Part shown: positions 1 to 11,959 of the stretch, one piece after another
Position numbering within the stretch: position 1 is the stretch's first letter
Layout: each line of letters opens with the position of its first letter
Assembly: GCA_018105865.1 (NCBI GenBank)
Contig: CM030853.1
Coordinates: forward strand, 3,968,429 to 4,032,428
Source of the DNA: Metaphire vulgaris
Lineage: Eukaryota > Annelida > Clitellata > Crassiclitellata > Megascolecidae
DNA: 64,000 nucleotides
Direction: 5' to 3'
Notes under the pieces: model-generated
What the model saw: the letters and a program-made list of their open reading frames with translations, nothing else
Databases searched by the model: none
Told to the model about the DNA's origin: nothing
Made by a program: the position numbers and the translations under genes

Positions 1-445
1 TCGGTCGGTCGGGCGTTGACGTCCAGGAGTGCCCCACTCCCACTCCACCCCATACCCCACCCCACATATTGCACTAAATGAATTCTATTTTCGCTTATTT
101 CATCTCTGCGGTCAGCGATTCGGCTGCGCCCTCTCCTCCTCCTCCTCCTCTTCAGTTTCCTTCTCCTCTTCCTCCTCCTCTTCCTCCTTTTCCTCCTCTT
201 CTCCGCCTTCTCCTCTTTCATAATACGGCTTTCAAGTGAAATCATCGGCGTCGTCTTTGGCCTCGGGGACGCTGTGATGTTGCGACTTTTGAGAAAACTA
301 TACAACACACCATCATGCTATGCGACCGCCTCTCTCTGTGTCTCTGTCTGTCTGTCTCTTCCTCTCTTCTCTCTCTTCTCTCTTTCTCCTTCTCTCGTTC
401 GTTGTTCTCTCTCTTTCCTCCTCCCTTTCTCCCTTTCTCCCTTGT

Positions 446-480
<35 letters not shown>

Positions 481-564
481 GGCTCTCTCGCTTTCTTTCT
501 TTCTTTCTATTTCTTGCCGTATGTCTCACACTCATTTGTTGTCGTTCTCCCTTTCTCCCTTGTT

Positions 565-605
<41 letters not shown>

Positions 606-1000
606 ATGTATCTCTCTCCCCTCTCTCTTGCTAATGTATGTTCGTCTACGTGTATGTGTCTTTCGCTTCGTCCGGACCGTCCCTTTGAATCTCTTCTTTT
701 GTTTCGTGTCCCATATTTCGTCTTTCCGTTGACAGAATTAACGTACGCTGTTCTGTGCAGCTCGGCTTTCACTCGCCGATTTTTTGAGAGGTTGATGAAT
801 AGAGCAGAACAAGGAGGAGAGGTAGGAGGAGTATGAGGAAGAAGAAGAAGAAGAAGAAGAAGAAGAAGAAGAAGAAGGAAGAAGGAGAAGAAGGAGAAGA
901 AGAAGAAGATGATGATGATGATGATGATGATGAAGAAGAAGAAGAAGAAGAAGAAGAAGAAGAAGAAGAAGAAGAGACTGAAAGCTAAGACTGAATTTAC
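1..1000. repeat. Compound (TCC)n, (CT)n and (GAA)n low-complexity block
   Basis: (TCC)n at 121-216, CT-rich 330-612 and (GAA)n/(GAT)n at 836-976. Long serine-, leucine- or glutamate-rich frames here are microsatellite translations. No gene seen. Confidence 0.9.
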
Positions 1001-1417
1001 AGTGAAAGCAAAAAGCGAGGGTTTCCATTGCCCAATTGTCACTCTTTAGATGAGTTTTCAACTGGCATTCTGTCTGACCACGTCGTGACCAATTTTGGAT
1101 CGACCCTTTTTCAAACGACGGGTCATACATGATCTATAGTGTGGGTCAAAGATGTCATCATTGATGCCTGTTGTTTTGCTACAAAATTACAGTTACCATG
1201 GAAATCGTATTCTATTTAGTGATATCCTTGATTTCTTTGTTGTACGACTGAAAATGCTGGAAATTGATAAAATCTCGAAATCAAGAGTCAATTTCTCTCT
1301 CCGTAAATCTTGAAATTCACCTGCAAAACTGGCGGATAATTAATAATAAGACACCGTAGAATCTTTGTCTGACGCAGCATCGTTCTTTCTGCTGCTACTT
1401 TACCTGCCTTTCCTTTG

Positions 1418-1469
1418 AAGCAGCAGCAGCAGCAGCAGCTGCAGCAGCTGCAGCAGCAGCAGCAGCAAG
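1418..1469. repeat. (CAG)n with interspersed CTG
   Basis: AAGCAGCAGCAGCAG... with two GCTGCAG interruptions. Flanking 1000-1700 is unique, with no recognisable gene. Confidence 0.85.
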
Positions 1470-1718
1470 GAATAATAGGGTGCTTAATGTAGACTTCGAT
1501 GGCTTAACTCTCCCTTGCGCTCAATTAATTATTCGCCGCAAAAGAATTTCGGGAATAAATAGCAACCATTGTTGACGTCATCAGACTCGCGACGCGCGAT
1601 CGAACGAGAAATGACGTCACCGCATTCGTTTGTATAATTGCGTAAGAATTAAATGCGTCGTCACGGCAACCAAATCTCTAATAAAGGATAGACCCGACAT
1701 AGGAATTATTATTATTAT

Positions 1719-1759
1719 CTTTCTCCTTCTCTCGTTCGTTGTCGTTCTCTCTCTCCTCC

Positions 1760-1824
<65 letters not shown>

Positions 1825-1885
1825 CTCTCTAGCTTTCTTTCTTTCTATTTCTTGCTGTCTGTCTCATTCGTTGTCGTTCTATTCT

Positions 1886-1967
<82 letters not shown>

Positions 1968-2040
1968 TATGTATCTTCCCCCTCTCTCTTGCTAATGTAT
2001 GAAAAGGAAGAAGACGAAGAAGAAGAAGAGACTGAATGAA
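1719..2040. repeat. Second copy of the CT/GAA compound block
   Basis: Repeats landmarks of 380-980 in order: CTTCTCTCGTTCGTTGTCG, CTATTTCTTGC, CTCTCTTGCTAATGTATG, GAAGAAGAAGAGACTGAA. Confidence 0.75.
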
Positions 2041-2230
2041 TGTACATGTACGTAGGAAAGCATTAAACCATTAAACAAGCGACGCATATATAATCGTGGT
2101 TTTTATTGCATATGCATGAATCACTGGACACGTGATGTTTCTAATCGGATATATTATTTAGAGCTACTTTATAAGGCTTTGCGAGATTCATAGAAACCTC
2201 AATTACAGACTCATTATTAATTCCCGCACC

Positions 2231-2493
2231 CAGTGGCGGTTCCACGTGGGTTATGAGTGGGGATGCACCCCCCCCCCCATCGGACTACGGATAACCTTTT
2301 TTGCTTGTCAACCTATTTTTCGGTAAAAGTGTAGTAAAATTTGGGGGGGGGGTAAATTATTCCCTTTTGTCAGTCTTTTCCGGCAAAATTTATTGACTTT
2401 ACCTTCTCTCTTCATCCCCCCTCCCCACTTCCAACTTCCTATGAATTCATTTCACCCCCCCCCCCTCACCGAGAAATCCTGGAAGCGCCACTG
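2231..2493. mobile_element. hAT-type MITE, CAGTGGCGGTTCC family
   Basis: Left end CAGTGGCGGTTCCACGTGG, right end GGAAGCGCCACTG. No clear target duplication. Confidence 0.68.
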
Positions 2494-2813
2494 CGTCCGC
2501 ATCATTATCACCGACTCAATTAACGACTAACGAATCTTTATCGTTCCTGCTTTTCTCACGCTTGCCTGACATTACATGCTTAGTGCAATGATGAGGATGG
2601 CAAAACGATAACGCAGACTGACAGCAACAGTCAGCATTTGCAACCAGATCGATATTCGGTACACAGGTACACAAAGATACCGTCGCCGTTTAGTTAGGGA
2701 TGTCGATAATAGTTTACCAACATCGTAGCTGTCCGCAGTTTGAATAATTCGAAGTTCGACGTCAAAATAATATTTTAGCAGATAGAAGATACCATGATTT
2801 GAGCTGAAGAGTA

Positions 2814-3017
<204 letters not shown>

Positions 3018-3121
3018 CAGGGTTTAGAGTGGTTCAGTAGGATCTACCCTGTGTGAGAACCATTATGTTTCACCCTTCCATTCATTCACATTGTGATCTT
3101 GATGTGTAATCTCATTCTTTG

Positions 3122-3236
3122 CCCTCTTGTCCTCTTGTAGGTCTGCTCCTGTAGTCTCCTTTATCTTTATCTTTATCTTCTTGACGACTTCTATAGCGCC
3201 GTACGCACGACGAAGGTCGAAGTCAAAGGCGCTTTG
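3122..3236 (-). mobile_element. LINE/SINE-type 3' end with (GATAAA)n tail
   Basis: On the minus strand CGCCTTTGACTT...GCGTACGGCGCTATAGAAG parallels the 3' UTR of the LINE at 53690-53745, then (GATAAA)n. The sequence beyond 3236 is not the LINE frame, so it may be a SINE using the same tail. Confidence 0.5.
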
Positions 3237-4110
3237 ACATACTTTGGCATGCCGATGGGGAACGTCGGATAACAGAGACAGCGTAAAGTCAGCCCTGATG
3301 GAAACGACGGAAATCGCCGCCCAAACGCCCACGACAGCAATCCCGTAGAAAGGAGCCTTCCGCTGTATAGAACCGTCCGCACCAGGCACGTCAAAGGAAC
3401 AAAAACACGGGATGAGATGTTGTAAATTCCGCGGATGTTGTAAGAACTGTCCGCGAGGCGAGCCACACGGAGAATTTCTGAGATGCGGACTCCCGTGAGT
3501 AAACCGTGGTCGATCTGGGTGAATCCGACTTTGGATGGAATTCCAGGTTGCGATTAGAACGGATTTCGCAGCATTCCCGCACGGGTATCTAGTCTGCAGT
3601 TCTGCCAGGCCGCGTTGATAGAAAAATCGCAAAACAAGATGGCGGACCAGACAGGCGACGAATCAGCGACTAAAACCGTCCCAATCCACCCGAGAAAAGC
3701 GCAGAGGATCTCCCGAAAATGACGGGAGGGTCACTTCTCGCACATTTTGCGCTAAAACGAGCGCAAAATATCGTCGAACCGCCCAGAACGACACTTTTCC
3801 GAGGCATGCACAGGAGCATGCTTGGCTGCTCTTTGTCTCATTGTCTTTGCATCTACAAATAACAAACATTTGCCGTACACAATGTCACAAATGCCTCATC
3901 CAGTTAGGCCTACTGTAAAAACTGTCACAATACTTCTTCTATATACTACTTATATATTCTTATCGTGATGCAAGGCCAATCTAGTATCATAACTTAGGCT
4001 TATTTTACAAGCATTATTTTACAATTTCTAGATCATAATTATAGGACTAGTTGTTTCCAGAATTTTTTTCGAAGAAGTTGGTTGCTGCAAACGAGTTAAA
4101 CCGCAGGCAA
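3237..4110. other. Unique-looking sequence, no gene recognised
   Basis: GC-richer DNA with overlapping minus-strand frames (3063-3632), none with recognisable domains. AT-rich after 3850. Confidence 0.5.
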
Positions 4111-4118
4111 CCGGCAAT

Positions 4119-4311
4119 CAGTGTTTAATCTAGGTCGTTTCCGGGGGGATTGCTCTTTTCCCCCCGGAAATTTCAAACTCCCCCCGGAAATTTTGGAATA
4201 CTACATGGACTAACAGCGCCCCTAGCAGAATTCCCCCAGGCTTTGTCAGTTCCCCCTTCCCCGGCTTTTTCAGTTCCCCCCCCGGAGTCCAGGAGTCTAG
4301 ATTAAACACTG
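4119..4311. mobile_element. hAT-type MITE, CAGTGTTTAATCTAG family
   Basis: Terminal inverted repeats CAGTGTTTAATCTAG / CTAGATTAAACACTG, flanked by a perfect 8-bp duplication CCGGCAAT. The interior is G- and C-run rich. Confidence 0.88.
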
Positions 4312-5065
4312 CCGGCAATCGAATGGAGAAAACGAATGGGGGGGACGGACTTAGATAACTGATGGACCGAAATCGAATTGACGTGTTGCAGACTAGCAAA
4401 ATCACGGCACGATTTTTAAAATCATTTTATTTTGAATTTGAAGAAATGCGGACGCACTGGACTGTTTAGAAGCGACACGCGCAAGTTTTCAATTTATTTG
4501 GAAAAGTCTCTTTACACCGAATTAACTCTCTTGCTCCTCTCTTCCTGAATAGTTGCTCCAATCGAACTTTGGCATGTAAAGTAATTTCCATGCCCCGACT
4601 TTAGGAATCCCTCGAGAGACTGTCTGTCTAGCTCGCTATGGACGCTGGTAATGTCGTACCACGACCACAAAATCCCTGTCGCTCCGGCGCGACGTGGAGT
4701 CGACGCGATTATATATATATATTGGCTAGCTCGCCAAATTATTTGAGGAGATTCACTTATAAGTCCCATCAGCCGGTTAAATTTATTCGACGGACGGAAC
4801 GCGTTGGGGTCTGACCCCGCTGAGTTCACGGCGTTCTAGAGCCTGAATCTACAGGACAACACCAATCGATGTAATGAAGAGGAGATTACTTTGCTGTTGG
4901 CTCATCTTCGTTTCTCATTTCGTGCGTTCGGTGTTTCCTAAACCATGCATCGGCGCGCGTTCCAGCGCAGTCGACGGGCTGGGGTATACGTGACGTGAAA
5001 CTCTTACTCGCATACGAACGCTTTGCGATACTTACTTGCTTACGTACACACCGTCAGTTTTTTGG

Positions 5066-5215
5066 GGCTGTCCATTAATTATGTCAACAATTTATTTTGG
5101 GGCAATTTTTTATGCCTCTCCCTTGTCAACAACTGTCAAATTTCAGTTACCCCTATAATTATGTCAACAAATTTTTGACCCCCCCCCCAAAAAAAAAAGA
5201 TCAATGACAGGTTCC
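5066..5215. mobile_element. Truncated copy of the GGGGCTGTCC element
   Basis: Matches the reverse complement of the right third of 58909-59329 (GTCAACAACTGTCAA and TTGACCCCCCC). The other terminus is missing. Confidence 0.65.
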
Positions 5216-5302
5216 AATAACAAGGTTATTATTTGATTACACACACGGCATAAGAGAGTGAATTTTCCAGTATTGTGAAGAGTGGTATAGAATATGTGGA
5301 AT

Positions 5303-5615
5303 CAGTGGCGGTTCCAGGATTCTTGGTGGGGAATGAAATGAATTCATAAGAAGTTGGTGGGGGGATGAAAAGAGAAAGAAAACAATCACAAAACTTTGCC
5401 GAAAAGGCTGAAGACAGGGAATTTTCCCCGTAATTTTACTGCACTCTTACCGAAAAATAGGTCGACAAAGAAAAACGGTCATCCGTAGTTTTCTCCGTAG
5501 TTTTACTAGACTTTTACCCAAAATTAGGTTTCACAAGCGAACAGCAATACAAAAAATTTTAAAAAGTCCGGTGGGGGATGCATCCCCACTCATCCCCCAC
5601 GTGGAACCGCCATTG
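5303..5615. mobile_element. hAT-type MITE, CAGTGGCGGTTCC family
   Basis: Left CAGTGGCGGTTCCAGGATT, right CCACGTGGAACCGCCATTG. Flanks TGTGGAAT / CGTGGGAT (6 of 8). Immediately followed by another element. Confidence 0.75.
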
Positions 5616-5634
5616 CGTGGGATACGTGAAGAAA

Positions 5635-5991
5635 CAGTGGCGTAGCAATGGAATGTGCAGTTGGCAAGGGGGTTCCGGCGATGAGGGGGCCCCCGACAGA
5701 GAGTGGAGGTTTCTACTTTTAAATATTCAGAATGTAGCTTTAAAAATCGACGAGGCTTAAAAGTACAGTAGAACTGGACGTCATGAACTAAAAAGACTCT
5801 ATGGTTTATTACTTAATAATATTAGTTATCGCATAATGATAATAGTGGGGGCGAAGCTTCGAAATATCTAAACGCAGCAAAGGCGCCCGGCGTGTTTTGT
5901 TTGAATTCGAGGGGAGTTTCCGGGGGGGGGGGTGGTGGCCCACGACCGAAGCTCTGCACACGGGCCATCATAAAACATCGCTACGCCACTG
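5635..5991. mobile_element. hAT-type MITE, CAGTGGCGTAGC family
   Basis: Termini CAGTGGCGTAGC / GCTACGCCACTG. Flanks TGAAGAAA / TGTAGAAA (7 of 8). Confidence 0.82.
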
Positions 5992-6075
5992 TGTAGAAAT
6001 AAGCGAAACAGGCGTTTTTCTTTCTCTTCTTTAGAATGGATTCATTATTACGAGCAGCAAAGTAGAACTTCGCTC

Positions 6076-6133
6076 TATAGCTATATAGCTATATAGCTAT
6101 ATAGCTATATAGCTATATAGCTATATAGCTATA
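6076..6133. repeat. (TAGCTATA)n palindromic minisatellite
   Basis: About seven units of the self-complementary octamer. Confidence 0.9.
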
Positions 6134-6162
6134 ATATATAGCCTTCGTTATAATATTATAAT

Positions 6163-6290
6163 CATTTGAAGACACATCTGTTTAATTGTGCTTATAATAA
6201 TTGACATTAATTTGTAATGCGCTTGCTAACATTGATTGATTAGGCGCAATATAAATAGCTCATTACATTACATTACATTATAACCTAGCG
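6163..6290 (+). mobile_element. LINE 3' end with (ATTAC)n tail
   Basis: Reads AAGACACATCTGTTTA like the KTHLF end of the LINE at 53160, then GGCGCAATATAAA and an (ATTAC)n tail. Confidence 0.6.
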
Positions 6291-6463
6291 GATCTGTAAA
6301 ATTTGGTACGTTATGTCCGAAGTACGTTATTACAGTTTATCTAATACCATCCAGTTCGGTAGCACACCGCACAGGATCGTGCATTGCGGTAGCCTACTTT
6401 ATAACCGATTATATTCGTTATAACCGAGTCCGTTAGGCCTATTAACGAAGTCCAACTGTAGAT
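6291..6463. mobile_element. Decayed pogo-like MITE
   Basis: Shares TTCGTTATAACCGAG and AACGAAGTCCAACTGTA with 27098 and 19714. Confidence 0.5.
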
Positions 6464-7830
6464 TACAGATTACGAATAAAATCATGCCGCGATTTTGCTC
6501 GCCTCGATGCGTATACAAACCAAACGCGACTATAGTCTTCAACATGACAAACTGCCTGTCCTGTTCGATGCTTAGATATAAGCTGATGAGCTCATTGTAT
6601 AATTAGGGCGCCGTGCCCTTGGGCTGTTTTGGCCAGAGGCAATAAACCACCGTCCGTTTGGCACAGGAAAGATAAGCGGGCGTCCGCGAAAATAATGATT
6701 ATATTAAAGACCGTAAATCTGCCGTCGGTTATTGCGTTATCACCCGGGCGCTTACCCTGCAAGACGTCGGCTGTTGCTGTTTGCGGCTTAACGACCAAGA
6801 TGAATAAATGCGTTTTCTGGTCGATATTTGCCCGCAAATTACAGTACAAGTGTGTATTTGTAGTTGTTTTTTGTCTAAATAAAACTTAGCATATACACCG
6901 ATGTTTTTGTTTGCTTTATTTAAATGTTAAGTCCTAAGCGCGAAAATATAAAGCGATTTCATAATTTTTTTATACGCTGTGGGGGGTTTGTTTGGGATAA
7001 CAGTACGCAATATTTGGTATAAACTTTATATAAAATTCTACGCGGTGATCATGATAGAAGTCGTCGACACGGCCAAGTTTGGATCATGTAGAAAAATAAA
7101 ACGTGTCAAAATCAAATTGAAAGTGAAACAGCAAAAGAAGCAGTCAAATATGTAAAAATGTCAGATTATGAGCGTAATGACGCGGGAAAAATATGACCTA
7201 CATGTAGTTTCAAGTTTTCGGGTACGCCGTACCGGATAGTACCGTCACAAAAAGGCACTGTTCATAGGCTTAGGATTAAGTCTTTAGGCAATCAGACCAG
7301 TGGGGGTAGCCCCACATTTTTTTATTGTTTTATAATGCTAGATCGCTACGTTATTTCGTATTCGGTCAGTACGGGCGTCTTTCTTGTTCTGGTCGCCTGA
7401 GGTATGTCGCACAAAACGTGGGTTTAACTCGATTTCCGAGAGAATGAAGCAACAGTGTTCACTGGCGTAGCCATAGGGGGGAGGTCGGACCCCCTATCCC
7501 AGAATCCTGGCTGCGCCATAGACGATGTTGCCTCCTCTTCGCTTTTTCGGAACTCGGCTAAATTGGTCGAATCCAATCAGTGGATTACAGACGGCCTCTG
7601 GGATTGGACAGAACCCCGGATCGAGTTAAACCGAAAAATGTGCATCAGACCAAGAGGCGCCCGCCCTTAGAAGGACGGGGGGAGGGAGCGAGGAGAGAAG
7701 CTCAATTGTCACCATACCGCTAAGGCAGTTAGTGACGACAGTATAGCCGCGTAGGCCTATTATACATTCAATCCATCGGGGGAATCGTCAATTATTCGGA
7801 GACGTCCAGCTGGTTCCGTCGATCCGACGC
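6464..7830. other. Unique sequence, no gene recognised
   Basis: Holds a 40-codon frame at 6484 (MPRFCSPRCVYKP start) without support and a small CACTGGCGTAGCC / GGCTGCGCCATAG inverted repeat at 7460-7519. Nothing else stands out. Confidence 0.45.
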
Positions 7831-7837
7831 CCGTGCC

Positions 7838-7918
7838 TTAACCCCTTAACTGGGTGACCCGAGTAACGCTCGTCCATTTTACATTGAGTTACAAATAGTT
7901 GCCCGGTTAAGGGGTTAA
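7838..7918. mobile_element. TTAA-flanked palindromic MITE, subfamily 1
   Basis: Same termini (TTAACCCCTTAACTGGG / GGTTAAGGGGTTAA). The interior has GAGTAACGCTCGTCC and AAATAGTTGCCC, shared with the copy at 60074. Confidence 0.8.
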
Positions 7919-8072
7919 TGATTATTTACACCGCTGTTTAGGAATGCAGTGTGTTATCGTCAGATCCATCGCTCACTTCTATAGCGCCATCTCCGACGAT
8001 TCTTCCAACTGATCTCCACCGATTTCTTTCTGTAGTTGTTCTATTCCTGCTTTTCATTCACCCTTCACCCCT

Positions 8073-8242
8073 ATAGCGGCGTGCAGAGAGTGGTGGGCGC
8101 CCCCGGGGCCAAGTCGATAAAAAATGTTTGACGAGCAAAAAAGGGTCGCCGAGTCAGTTTTGGCACCCCCTCCCCCATCTGGTCGGCGCCCGGGGCCACC
8201 GCCACACCTTCCCTCCCCCTCCTCCCCTCTGCACTCTACTGA
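8073..8242. mobile_element. hAT-type MITE, (C)AGCGGCG family
   Basis: Shares GGGGCCAAGTCGATAA, then GAGTCA and CATCTGGTCGG with 23000-23193. Flanks TCACCCCT / TCACCCTT (7 of 8). Confidence 0.7.
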
Positions 8243-8274
8243 TCACCCTTCTCTGTCTTGTCTTACTTCAGGCG

Positions 8275-8275
<1 letters not shown>

Positions 8276-8320
<45 letters not shown>

Positions 8321-8614
8321 TGTACCGTGGTAAATCCGCTAAATACGCCACCTCTCTTGACCAGTGGCGGTTCCACGTGGGGGGATGAGGGGGGATGCAT
8401 CCACACCGGACTTCCGGACATATTTCGGTTGTGAAATCTATTTTTTGGGTGAAATTCTAGTGAAACTGTTAAACTACGGGGGAAAAACTGCGGATGACCT
8501 TTTTTGCTTGCCAGCCTATTTTTCGGTAAAAGTGTGATATACAATTAGGGGGACAATTTTTTTCTGTTGTCAGTCTTTTTCGGCAGAGTTTATTGTCTTG
8601 ACCCCAGTAAGATA

Positions 8615-8671
<57 letters not shown>
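8276..8671. repeat. (TA)n at 8276-8316 and (GA)n at 8618-8671
   Basis: Perfect dinucleotide runs flanking the truncated MITE at 8362. Confidence 0.9.
8362..8605. mobile_element. hAT-type MITE, CAGTGGCGGTTCC family, right end lost
   Basis: Begins CAGTGGCGGTTCCACGTGG and shares internal sequence with 2231 and 5303. It ends in a (GA)n tract without the right terminus. Confidence 0.62.
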
Positions 8672-8673
<2 letters not shown>

Positions 8674-9002
8674 CCATAGACCCAGAGAAACAGGTAAATA
8701 AGAAAAGATTTGTCTTACGTCTGAATTTGAAAGTGTAGGTATAACCAATTTTTAGCGTTGGTTGCAAACAGACTGCAATAAGTTCCGAAATGTGAACGCT
8801 GTTGAAACACGTGCTTTTTATGCTGAGACGTGTGACGGCGTGTCGCGTCTGCCTCTTTATATAATGCGCATGGCTGCTGTCAGCGACTCAGCATGGACAG
8901 TAATGATTACTTGCCGGAGCCAAAGCGGTTTCCGACAATCTGTGACGACTTTATGAAGACGCTGCAAAGGCCGTGGCAATGTTCTCGAAATGTCGTCGTC
9001 TT

Positions 9003-9155
9003 GTTTCAATGTACAGCCAAATTAAAGAGACAGAGACAGACAGACAGGTAGACAGACAGGCAGACAGGCAGACAGACAGAGACAGAGACAGACAGAGACA
9101 GATACAGAAAGAAAGAAAAAGAATGTGAAGTGAAGGAGATAACAGGATGACAGGT

Positions 9156-9216
<61 letters not shown>

Positions 9217-9312
9217 GGCAGACAGACAGGCAGAAAAACAGAGACAGACAGTCAGGGACAGAGACAGAGACAGACAGAGAGTGTGAAGTGAAAGAGAGAA
9301 ACAAAATTGCAG

Positions 9313-9375
<63 letters not shown>

Positions 9376-9385
9376 GAGAGAGAGC
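9003..9385. repeat. (GACA)n and (GA)n block
   Basis: GACAGACAG and GAGAGA runs, partly duplicated (9030-9200 against 9225-9380). Confidence 0.93.
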
Positions 9386-9719
9386 ATTGGATGAGACGAG
9401 ATTGGCAATTTTTGGCACATGAAGATCCTATTGGATGAATCAGTTTCCTTCGTGTTGATGTCGTCGTCTTGCACATAGATTTCGTCATTTTTACAGCGCT
9501 TTCTTTGGCAGTTACTTTCAGCGTGGCATTTTTAGGGGACATGGCCAATTGCTGACTCCTTCACTCTATGCACAGCAAGCGGGGTGTTTTATTGATCTTT
9601 TACTTATTAAATTTTAACTAACTTGTTTGACATAATGAAAAAAATTCTTTCCTTCTCTCTCCATTGGTCTGACTATCAAATTCAATTTCAAAATCTGGAT
9701 ACTTTTCGGTTAAATAACT

Positions 9720-9859
9720 AAATTAATTAAATAGAATATGATTAACAGATTAATTAATTAATGAATTAATTAATTAGAGTGGTTCGGTAGGCTCTGCCCT
9801 GGGCGAGAAACACTATGTCTATGTTTCACCCATCATGGTCCTGCTGCGTAATCTCAGTC

Positions 9860-9922
<63 letters not shown>

Positions 9923-10010
9923 GGCTGATTTATCCAACGCTATAACATGACTACGGCCATAGGCAAGAGCGATTTACAGTCCATCTCCTTAAGAATTGCG
10001 AAACAAGTGC

Positions 10011-10072
<62 letters not shown>

Positions 10073-10073
10073 T
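9720..10073. repeat. (TTAA)n-rich, (TTA)n and (TCA)n tracts with hairpin module
   Basis: ATTAATTA run 9722-9775, the hairpin module 9773-9813, (TTA)n 9862-9922 and 10013-10040, (TCA)n to 10073. Confidence 0.85.
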
Positions 10074-10317
10074 TAATAGCGAGGGCGACGCCGTTTAAAC
10101 GATTGGCCGCCAGGCTGTGTGTCCGGACTTCCGGGTAGGAAGCAGCGTCAGAGTGAGGCAGTCGGGCAGAAAGTCGTGTTCGGACCCGGGCAATAACTCA
10201 GACCGCCCTGCCGGCCACACCTTGACTCTTGCAAAATGAAATATATTCTCCAGTGGTACGGTAAATATATGTAACAATGATTTCAGCCGAATTTATTAGT
10301 CCACGGCTGCATTAACG

Positions 10318-10623
10318 GAGAGAGACGGACAGAGACAGAAACAGAGACAGAGACAGACAGAGACAGACAGAAACAGAAAGAAAGGGCATAGAGAGAGACA
10401 GAGACACAGAGATATAAAGATAGACAGACAGAGATAAGGAGGGACAGATATACAGAGACAGAGACAGATATACATACAAATACAGAGAGACAGACAGATG
10501 TCCAGAGACAGAAAGACGAGTAGATATAGATACAAAGACAGATAGACAATATATAGAGAGGGATAGACAGACAGACCAACAGACAGGACAGACAGGCAGG
10601 ACAGACAGACAGACAGACAGACA
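10318..10623. repeat. (GACA)n imperfect microsatellite
   Basis: GACAGAGACAGA throughout. 10624-11020 is unique with no gene seen. Confidence 0.93.
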
Positions 10624-11021
10624 AAATGTGGGAAAGTTCGTTCCAGTACTACAATTCTGACATTATTGTGAGCAGAATTTGACGAATGGGACAGTAAATC
10701 CATTCAGCATTGTATGATGACATCTTTTTTCGCAAATCAGGAACTTCTTCAAGTTGCAATTTTGATATTCTCTACCGTTTTAGTGCGAGCCTGAATGGTC
10801 AATAAAAGTGGCGTGTCGAGTATATTATTTCTCTAAGACATCCGAATTGTTGCGTCTTCGACAACGATGTAGGTCTATTATTAGATCTTTGTCAATATTT
10901 CTGTAGATTTTAGATACAGCACGTGATGATCAGATTACGGATTGAATTTCGTGCCAAAGGCGTGCACCCCGTTATAACATTTCCACGCGTCGAGTCCAAA
11001 TAATTGAGTGCTACTAGTCTT

Positions 11022-11206
<185 letters not shown>

Positions 11207-11507
11207 TACGATGCCCCTTCTAATAACCGGGTTCACTAATTTCTCACTTAACCGATTCAAATGGTAAATCTATTGCGACTCCAGTAGGAAATACGGGAAC
11301 GGTTGAAATTGCCTGTTGTCTGCATACAATGATCAAACTGAAGGAAAGACATTGAATGCCACTCAACATAAGAAATGTGGAAATGACATACGTTTTATGG
11401 CGTGTCAAGCATTCATTCAATAGATATTCAACAATGATGAACCTTCACATAAGTAAGCAGAACCACAGTTTGCGTAGGTTGCTTATACGACGGACATCAC
11501 ATGGCAG

Positions 11508-11512
<5 letters not shown>

Positions 11513-11574
<62 letters not shown>
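11513..11574. repeat. (CT)n
   Basis: Perfect run. Confidence 0.95.
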
Positions 11575-11576
<2 letters not shown>

Positions 11577-11677
11577 GGACGGTATTCTTCTTTCTAGCGA
11601 GGAAATTTAAAACCGGTTCTGGAACTCATCTCCGAAATTGGGGCCTAGATGATTTTTTTCTGGCGCATTTTCACACA

Positions 11678-11929
11678 CGTGGGCGTATTTAGAAAGGCTC
11701 AAAGGGGTATGCTGAAATTAACCCCTTAACCGTGTATTTAACTGTAACTCAATGTAAAAGCATGGACGGGTATATCCGGGATCCCCAGTTAAGGGGTTAA
11801 AAAAGTTCTAAAAATAAACGTCGTGACAAGCAGAAAAAAGTCATCGCCTGGTGACATGAAAGAAAAAAAGAACCAAAGACCAAAGGGGTACGCTATGGCT
11901 CAGTAGCGTACCCTCTAAATACGCCACTG
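11678..11929. mobile_element. hAT-type MITE with nested TTAA element
   Basis: Ends GTGGGCGTATTTAGA / TCTAAATACGCCACTG with a perfect 8-bp duplication TTCACACA. The TTAA element 11718-11800 lies inside. Confidence 0.8.
11718..11800. mobile_element. TTAA-flanked palindromic MITE, subfamily 2, inverted, nested
   Basis: Reverse orientation relative to 30382. It sits inside a larger hAT-like element (11678-11929). Confidence 0.8.
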
Positions 11930-11959
11930 TTCACACACACACACACACACACACACATC

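Noticed and set aside
467..1130. Long Ser/Leu/Glu-rich frames in 1-1130, 8951-9548, 16696-17436, 26047-26935
   Set aside because: All are six-frame translations of CT, GA and GAA repeats with no domain and mirrored frames on the other strand.
3063..3632. 189-residue minus-strand frame as a gene
   Set aside because: No recognisable domain, it overlaps a retroelement-type 3' end, and other frames are equally open.
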